Assembly (NCBI GenBank): GCA_027493675.1
Contig: JAOSKI010000034.1
Location: forward strand, 62,001-126,000
DNA from: Microthrixaceae bacterium
Lineage (GTDB): Bacteria > Actinomycetota > Acidimicrobiia > Acidimicrobiales > Microtrichaceae
Direction of reading: 5' to 3'
Length of the DNA stretch: 64,000 nt
Numbering within the stretch: position 1 is the first letter of the stretch; each line of letters opens with the position of its first letter. The notes under the pieces were generated by a model. The model searched no databases. It saw only the letters and a program-made list of their open reading frames with translations, and was not told the DNA's origin. The position numbers and the translations under genes were made by a program. Of the stretch, positions 59,152 through 64,000 are shown piece after piece.

Positions 59152-60156
59152 ATGGAACACCGATACCTCGGGAACAGCGGCCTGAAGGTCAGCGCCATCG
59201 CCTACGGCAACTGGGTCACCCATGGCAACCAGGTCGACGACGACACCGCCATCGCGTGCATCCACACGGCTCTGGATGCCGGCATCACCACCTTCGACAC
59301 CGCGGATGCCTATGCGCTGGGGAGGGCCGAGGAGGTGATGGGCCGGGCGTTGCAAGGTGTGAGGCGTGAGTCCTACGAGCTCTTCTCGAAGGTCTATTGG
59401 CCCTCAGGCGACGGCGTCAACGAGCGTGGCCTGTCACGCAAGCACATCATGGAAGGATGTGACGGCTCCCTTCGGCGCCTACGCACTGATCATCTCGATC
59501 TGTACCAGGCTCATCGCTACGACACCGAGACGCCCCTCGAAGAGACCATGGTCGCCTTCGCCGATCTCGTTCGAGCCGGCAAGGTCCACTACATCGGGGT
59601 GTCGGAGTGGACCGCGGACCAGATTCGCGAAGGGGCCGCGATGGCCGCCGAACTGCGGATCGGCCTGGTCTCGAGCCAGCCTCAGTACTCATTGATCTGG
59701 CGTGTCATCGAGGGCGAGGTGGTGCCGGCGTGCCGCGAGCTCGGGATCTCCCAGATCGTGTGGTCGCCTCTGGCCCAGGGCATCCTCACCGGCAAGTACC
59801 GTCCGGGCGAGCCGCTGCCCACGGGTTCGCGTGCCGAGGGGGACACCCATGAAGCTCGGATGATGGCGATGATGATGAACGACGAGTTGCTGGAACGGGT
59901 CCAGGAGCTCGCACAGGTAGCCGACATGCTGGGTTGCAGCACCGCCCAGCTGGCTCTTGCCTGGGTGTTGCGCAACGACAACGTCGCGGCGGCGATCATG
60001 GGCGCCAGCAGGCCCGAGCAGATCATCGACAACGTCGGGGCCCTCGAGGTGGGCCTCACCGACGAGGTGGCGTCACGGATCGGGGACCTCATGGCCCCGA
60101 GTTCGTTGAGCGACCCCGCGCTGACCGCGCAGTTCGCCCCCAGCAGGCGTCCCTGA
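59152..60156 (+). CDS. Aldo/keto reductase (Kv-beta-like)
   Basis: An intact 334-residue NADPH-dependent TIM-barrel reductase. N-terminus MEHRYLGNSGLKVSAIAYGN. Catalytic tetrad: Asp and Tyr in TTFDTADAYALG, Lys in ELFSKVYWPSG, His in LDLYQAHRYDTETP. Cofactor-binding segments are GISQIVWSPLAQGILTGKY and AAIMGASRPEQIIDNVGAL. The whole pattern matches the Kv-channel beta-subunit/YghZ group. A K+ channel gene lies 2.7 kb away, but nothing shows a functional tie. ATG 59152 is 39 bases after the GGDEF-EAL stop. Confidence 0.92.
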   Translation: MEHRYLGNSGLKVSAIAYGNWVTHGNQVDDDTAIACIHTALDAGITTFDTADAYALGRAEEVMGRALQGVRRESYELFSKVYWPSGDGVNERGLSRKHIMEGCDGSLRRLRTDHLDLYQAHRYDTETPLEETMVAFADLVRAGKVHYIGVSEWTADQIREGAAMAAELRIGLVSSQPQYSLIWRVIEGEVVPACRELGISQIVWSPLAQGILTGKYRPGEPLPTGSRAEGDTHEARMMAMMMNDELLERVQELAQVADMLGCSTAQLALAWVLRNDNVAAAIMGASRPEQIIDNVGALEVGLTDEVASRIGDLMAPSSLSDPALTAQFAPSRRP

Positions 60157-60213
60157 GGGCGTCACGAACCGAGCGCCTGTGGGGCGGCGGTGCGCACCCC
60201 CGGCCGTTCGGGG

Positions 60214-61213
60214 TCACTCAGGTGGGATTCCGAACGGTTCGCCCTCCCAACCCCATTCGGGGTCGATCTCGATCCCGAGATAGGCGGTGACCGTGGACGG
60301 CACGACGGTGATGCCCGGACCCTTGTCGACGACCGAAGTCCTCACGCCGTCGCCTCCGATGATGAGAGGCACCCTCCGCTCCTCGGGGGTCTGGCCGCCG
60401 TGGAGGTTGCCGATGCCACCGTGATCGGTGACCACGACGGTTGCCCAGCACTCCTCGCCGCGTGTCGGGCGACCATCGATCGCAGCTGAGAGCTCTCCGA
60501 TGAGCCCGTCGACGGTCTCGATCGCTGCCACGTAGGTCGGTTCGGTGGGCGAGTACTCGCTGCTGTGGCCCGCCGCGTCGACGTCGTCGAGGTGCACGAA
60601 CACGACTGTGGGGTCCTGGGTGGCGAGCTCGGTTGCCGCGAGATCGGTCACGCGCCTGTCGTCACCGACCTCGTCGACGTCGCCGTCGGCTGCGAGGGTT
60701 CGCAGCGGTATCCAGTGCACGAAGGAGCTCAGCCGGGCCTCGGGATCCACTTCCCTGATCCGCTGGAAGAAGTGCGGGTACTTCTCGATGTCGAGTCCGC
60801 TGAACTCGTTGTCGGTGACGCTGTGCTTGTCGGTCCAGACCCCGGTCAGCGCCGAGGCCCAACCCGGGCCGCTGAGCGTCGGTTGCTCGGTCTCGGTTCC
60901 CTGCACGCCACCAGCGAAGGCGTACATGGTCGTTGCGCCGTTGGCGGCAACCACGTCGATGTTCGGTGTGTCGGCCGCCTCGAGGCCGTCGGAACGCAAC
61001 CCGTCGATGCCGACCACAAGCACGTGTCGGGACTTGTCGGCGCACTCGGATCCGAGCGACTTCGTGCCGGTGGCGGCAGTCGTGCTCGGGGTCCGTAGCG
61101 GCGTGTGGGTCGGACGAAGGGGAGCCGCCTTCGTCGCTGGTGGAACTGCACGATACCGCCATGACTGACACCCCCAACAGGGCGACGAGCCCGGTGAGCA
61201 CTCGAATCCTCAT
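60214..61213 (-). CDS. Type I phosphodiesterase/alkaline phosphatase superfamily lipoprotein (frameshifted)
   Basis: About 333 residues. The signal peptide LTGLVALLGVSVMAVSCSS has a lipobox Cys, followed by a short Ser/Asp/Glu linker. A shift near 61080 joins it to the catalytic domain: VLVVGIDGLRSDGLEAADTP (metal Asp), then TLSGPGWASALTG with the Thr/Ser nucleophile region, FVHLDDVDAAGHSSEY and VVTDHGGIGNLHGG. These are the metal-binding motifs of the nucleotide pyrophosphatase/phosphodiesterase family. It probably hydrolyses a phosphodiester or pyrophosphate on the outer face of the membrane. Convergent with the aldo/keto reductase gene (57 bases). Confidence 0.85.
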
Positions 61214-61316
61214 CCCATCGACGGTACCGCCGGCGGTTTCGCCAACGACAATGCAGAGGTGCGTCATGATGGGAGGCCGCTGTGCGGGGTGGGCCGTGGC
61301 CGGCGGTGGGTTGCAG

Positions 61317-62115
61317 TCAGTGGCCGGTTGCGGTCACCAGTGCGTGGAGGACCTCCGTGTCCCCGAACAACGTGACACCCGAAGCATCCGGTTCCGCTCT
61401 GCGGTTCATCACCAGCATGAGTTGTGTCACCGGCCCTCGTGCCGCGACGTCACCCCTTGCCGTGGCCATGGGTGTAGCTGACAGCGCCATCGGTCATCGT
61501 CACCATCCACTCGCCGTCGTCACCCAGCAGAGGCTCGCCGGTGTCGGTATCGGCGTCGGTGGCGTGCAGGTGCACGGTGGCATCCAGCAGCGACGGTGTG
61601 GCGTCGGGCCAGGTGAGTCGCGCAGCAGCGTTGTCGAGCAACTCGCAGATGCCGTCGGCTGCCACGAACTCATCCAGTTCGTAGGCCTCGCCAAGCGCGA
61701 GCGCCAGGTCCGCGTCGTGGACCGCCGTCTCGTGCAACTGTCGTCTGGCCCACCACCGCGCGTCGTGGCCACCGCCCCAGGTCCAGACCGACTCGTCAGG
61801 GTGGGTGGACTCGAGTGCGACGAGCAGCCTGTGAGCGCCTGCGGAGATCCACGGTGCCCAGTCATCGTCGGTGGGTGCGTCGACGTCGAGGTTCCGCCGG
61901 CTGATCGGTTCGGTCGCCCGTGCCTCGATCATCGCGGCAGCCCAACGGTGAACCGTGCCAAGGTGTTCCAGGAGATCGGCTGCGCTCCATCCCGGACACG
62001 TGGGGATCGCCCGGTCAGCCGGGGTGCGTCCGGCAAGTTCGATCGTCCTGTCCAGTTCGCCACGCAGTGCCCCGACTGTCGAGTGGTATTCCAGGTGTCC
62101 CCGGCGATCGTGCAT
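61317..62115 (-). CDS. Maleylpyruvate isomerase (MDMPI) fold protein (frameshifted)
   Basis: About 265 residues of the actinobacterial family with the mycothiol-dependent maleylpyruvate isomerase N-terminal domain (DinB-like four-helix bundle). TIELAGRTPADRAIPTCPGW, DLLEHLGTVHRWAA with the metal His, and RRQLHETAVHDADLALAL are diagnostic. A stop at 61450 is caused by CCCC 61453-61456; after a one-base change the C-terminal domain continues GDVAARGPVTQLMLVMN, to ...LVTATGH and TGA 61317-61319. Members are thiol-dependent isomerases or transferases; the exact reaction is unknown. Confidence 0.83.
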
Positions 62116-62148
62116 CGGTCGATCCTGACACGTCGCCAGGGAGGAACC

Positions 62149-62886
62149 TCAGCGGAGGATCGCTGCCATGAGCGTGAAGTGGCACCGCCGGCGGCGATCG
62201 TCATTCCGTGCCACACCTCGTGGTAGCCGAAGTGCACCGGTGAGGGGTTGGGCCAGCGCCGCCAGAGGCCGATCGCTCCCACGGTGTAGATCAGCCCGCC
62301 TGCTGCCAGCAGCGCCACCTGTCCCGCTGTGAGCGAGCTCATCAGGCCGGAAGTGCCACGATGGCCGCCCATCCGATGACTATGTACAGCCACGACCCTC
62401 CGGCGGCGCCGTTCGCCGTCACCTTCAGCATCTTCACGGTGATCCCGGCGAGCGCGGTGACCCAGACCACCACGAGCAGCGGAATCCCCCACTGTGGCGG
62501 CAGCGCGACCAGGCAGATCGGGGTGTAGGAGCCGGCAATCAGGATGAAGATCATCGAGTGGTCCGCCCGCCGGAACCACTTCACAGCGGTCTCCGTGCGG
62601 GCGAGACGGTGGTACGAGGCACTGACGGTGAACAGGGCTACGAGGCTCGCCGCGCAGATCCCGGCTGCAACCGCGCAGCAGCACCCTGAGCCGCGAGGAC
62701 GAGCGCCAGGCCTGCGGGTACGGCCACGATCGCGGCGAGCAGGTGGAGCCTGCCACGCCAGAACGGACGGTCACCGTAGGCGTCGATGGCCTCGATCGTC
62801 TCGGTGAGGGTGTCGGTGAGGGTGTCGGCGACCTGCTTCAGCGGTCCGCCGTGTTCAGGATCTTGCGTACGTGAAGTGATCCGCAT
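62149..62886 (-). CDS. Hemolysin III/PAQR family membrane protein (frameshifted)
   Basis: About 245 residues with seven helices. MRITSRTQDPEHGG starts at 62886. LLAAIVAVPAGLALVLAAQG is helix 1. In a second frame SASYHRLARTETAVKWFRRA has the conserved Ser/His, then DHSMIFILIAGSYTPICLVAL with the Asp/His. In a third, YTVGAIGLWRRWP and FGYHEVWHGMTIAAGG has the paired histidines. The restored end is HFTLMAAILR and TGA 62149-62151. Metal-binding S/H, D and HxxxH residues of the PAQR/CREST family are all present. The real function is unclear in bacteria; haemolysis is not shown for most members. Confidence 0.85.
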
Positions 62887-63132
62887 CTCGCCACCCTTGG
62901 GGTCGCCCGCCCGTTCGGTGCAGGAGTTCGCCTGTGTCGACAGTACAGGTGAGTACGTCTCTCCACCAGAGGGAATCGGCCCATCACATTCGAGACGCTT
63001 GAGGTCCGACACCACACCGGCTTCTCGAGTCCGGAAGAGGACCCAGTAGCCGCGATGGACGTCACACCAGTAGGCACCCTGGCGGTCAAGGAGCGTGTGG
63101 CGGTGGTGGTTGTCGTGTCGGCACTCGCCCAT
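62887..63132 (-). CDS. Possible small His/Cys-rich protein
   Basis: An open stretch from ATG 63132 reads MGECRHDNHHRHTLLDRQGA, then YWCDVHRGYWVLFRTREAG. Codon third positions are mostly G or C in the first 40 codons, as in real genes here. His and Cys could hold a metal. There is no stop in this frame before the hemolysin III start, so either a base is missing before the end or it is an N-terminal extension of that protein. No family recognised. Confidence 0.35.
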
Positions 63133-63526
63133 GGGCAGCCCCGCCAGAGCGAAGTCGAGGGGGCCACCCGGTCCCTGGTGTTGATCCCTTGGATCTCGGG
63201 GACGTTGGCGTGCTCCTTCGTGGTTCCTCGGGGACCGTCGAGGTCTCGTCGCTGAGGATCGTCAGAGGCGACACCAGGTGCACCAGGAGGAACGGAACCG
63301 CGCCCGCCAGTTCACCACGGGATGCACAGGGCGATCCGAGTCGTCTCGTGCCGGCTCAGCCTGTGAGCTGCTCGGGGTCGATGCTGCGCCAAGCATGCTT
63401 TTGCGGTCCTCGCGACGATTGGGCCATTATCTCAGTTGCGCACCGGAAGAATTGGCAGTGATGCCCGAGGTGAACGCATGAGACAGAGGTGCGGACACCG
63501 GCTACAGAGGTGCGGAAGGAGCCCCC
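63133..63526. other. Intergenic region before the cupredoxin gene
   Basis: No convincing gene. The part at about 63385-63470 is less GC-rich than its surroundings and may carry the promoter of the cupredoxin gene. A 13-base direct repeat, ACAGAGGTGCGGA, occurs at 63483-63495 and 63504-63516, just before the ribosome site GGAAGGAG of that gene. Confidence 0.4.
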
Positions 63527-64000
63527 ATGTCGGACGAAACCCCGTACGAAGCCCACTCGAACGGACCCCCTGACGGATCCTCGAACGGATCACCCAACGG
63601 AGGGGTGTTCACCTGGTTCATGGCGACTGCTGTGCTCGCCGTGCTCGCCCTCGTGGTTGGTGTCATCGCCTTGTTCTCCCCCAACGGCGAAACCTCGGAC
63701 ACGGCCGTTGGCGAGGGTGGCGAGGTGACGATTGATGTGACCTTGGGCGAGATGTTCATCGAGGTCTCCGAGACCGAGGTGCCCCTTGGGTCGACCATCA
63801 CCTTCGTGGTCACCAACGACGGCACCATGCAACACGACTTCAAGATCGATGGCTCGACCGGTACCGCGATGTTGAACCCCGGTGCCACCGAGACCTTCGA
63901 GTACGGCCCGGTGGAGGGTCCCGTGAACGCCTGGTGCACCGTCCCCGGTCACAAGGAAGCCGGCATGGAGACCACCATCGGCGTTGCGGGCGGTTCCGGT
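63527..64000 (+). CDS. Membrane-anchored cupredoxin protein, 5' part
   Basis: The frame is open from ATG 63527 to the window edge (158 codons). A short polar N-terminus with SNGSPNGG repeats precedes one helix, FMATAVLAVLALVVGVIALF. A cupredoxin domain follows: VTLGEMFIEVSETEVPLG, FVVTNDGTMQHDFKIDG (His ligand) and VNAWCTVPGHKEAGMETTI with Cys, His and Met ligands of a type 1 copper site. The protein continues beyond the window; in related bacteria this N-terminal module can precede a multicopper oxidase or NirK-type nitrite reductase. GGAAGGAG lies upstream. Confidence 0.82.
   Translation, partial: MSDETPYEAHSNGPPDGSSNGSPNGGVFTWFMATAVLAVLALVVGVIALFSPNGETSDTAVGEGGEVTIDVTLGEMFIEVSETEVPLGSTITFVVTNDGTMQHDFKIDGSTGTAMLNPGATETFEYGPVEGPVNAWCTVPGHKEAGMETTIGVAGGSG

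Noticed and set aside
61450..62115. Truncated MDMPI protein as a real short form
   Set aside because: The stop at 61450 depends on the length of CCCC 61453-61456, and the next frame continues with the expected C-terminal domain for 44 residues.
1..64000. Programmed frameshifting as the cause of the split genes
   Set aside because: Too many genes of unrelated function are affected, shifts occur in both directions and at simple G/C runs, and no slippery site plus structure recurs.

Overview
The window is high-GC DNA from an actinobacterium, most likely of class Acidimicrobiia (Ilumatobacter-like). This is inferred from gene content: two F420-dependent luciferase-like oxidoreductases, a deazaflavin-dependent nitroreductase-family protein, a mycothiol-type maleylpyruvate isomerase fold protein, a DUF3499 protein, a DUF222/HNH (13E12-type) endonuclease with an actinobacterial SOS box, and a DUF4190-type membrane protein. 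It reads as ordinary chromosome. I see no rRNA, prophage, insertion sequence, CRISPR array or defence island. One tRNA (Arg, CCU) is present.

The key caveat is that about two thirds of the protein genes are broken by single-base shifts. The two or more frames together spell one normal family member. Many shifts can be placed at G or C runs (for example GGGG 3330-3333, CCCCCC 21337-21342, CCCCCC 22365-22370, CCCC 28331-28334, CCCC 61453-61456), and restoring frame often recovers a natural C-terminus and stop. I treat them as sequencing or assembly indels, not pseudogenes. Coordinates for such genes run from the first start to the last stop across frames.

Layout. 1-11.0 kb, almost all minus strand: FAD oxidoreductase, dinB, MgtE-type transporter, proline/glutamine-rich membrane protein, methyltransferase, MBL-fold alkylsulfatase-like hydrolase, two SDRs, HPF-like protein, enoyl-CoA hydratase and an F420 oxidoreductase. 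The last six look like lipid or acyl-CoA metabolism. 11.1-15.6 kb: universal stress protein, GH3 glycosidase, EamA exporter, ArsC. 15.7-21.8 kb, plus strand: P450, a sugar-type ABC importer (two permeases and a binding lipoprotein, no ATPase) and a nitronate monooxygenase. 21.8-29.3 kb: SpoIID-like protein, DUF3499, class I fumarase, hydrolase lipoprotein, CPBP protease, membrane protein, Pcm, tRNA-Arg. 29.7-40.1 kb: zinc dehydrogenase, YVTN propeller protein, membrane proteins, haloalkane dehalogenase, carboxylesterase, membrane-anchored AlbA_2 protein, thiolase and a pterin carbinolamine dehydratase. 40.2-49.0 kb: ABC-2 exporter, LexA-box HNH endonuclease, PLP decarboxylase, DUF1353 protein, second F420 oxidoreductase, alanine dehydrogenase, class III aminotransferase. 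49-64 kb: two-domain PEP-utilising protein, two SGNH proteins (one fused to acyltransferase 3), metallophosphoesterase, YczE-like protein, K+ channel, GGDEF-EAL protein, aldo/keto reductase, phosphodiesterase lipoprotein, MDMPI protein, hemolysin III and the start of a cupredoxin protein.

Non-coding signals that stand out: a perfect LexA box over the start of the HNH gene; a family of long inverted repeats at transcript ends sharing GCGAACTG at their outer edges; and a five-unit tandem repeat containing the palindrome GACACAGTGTC at the 5' end of an ABC ATPase gene. I did not find a clearly new multi-gene system; the best leads are these signals and a few unusual protein architectures.
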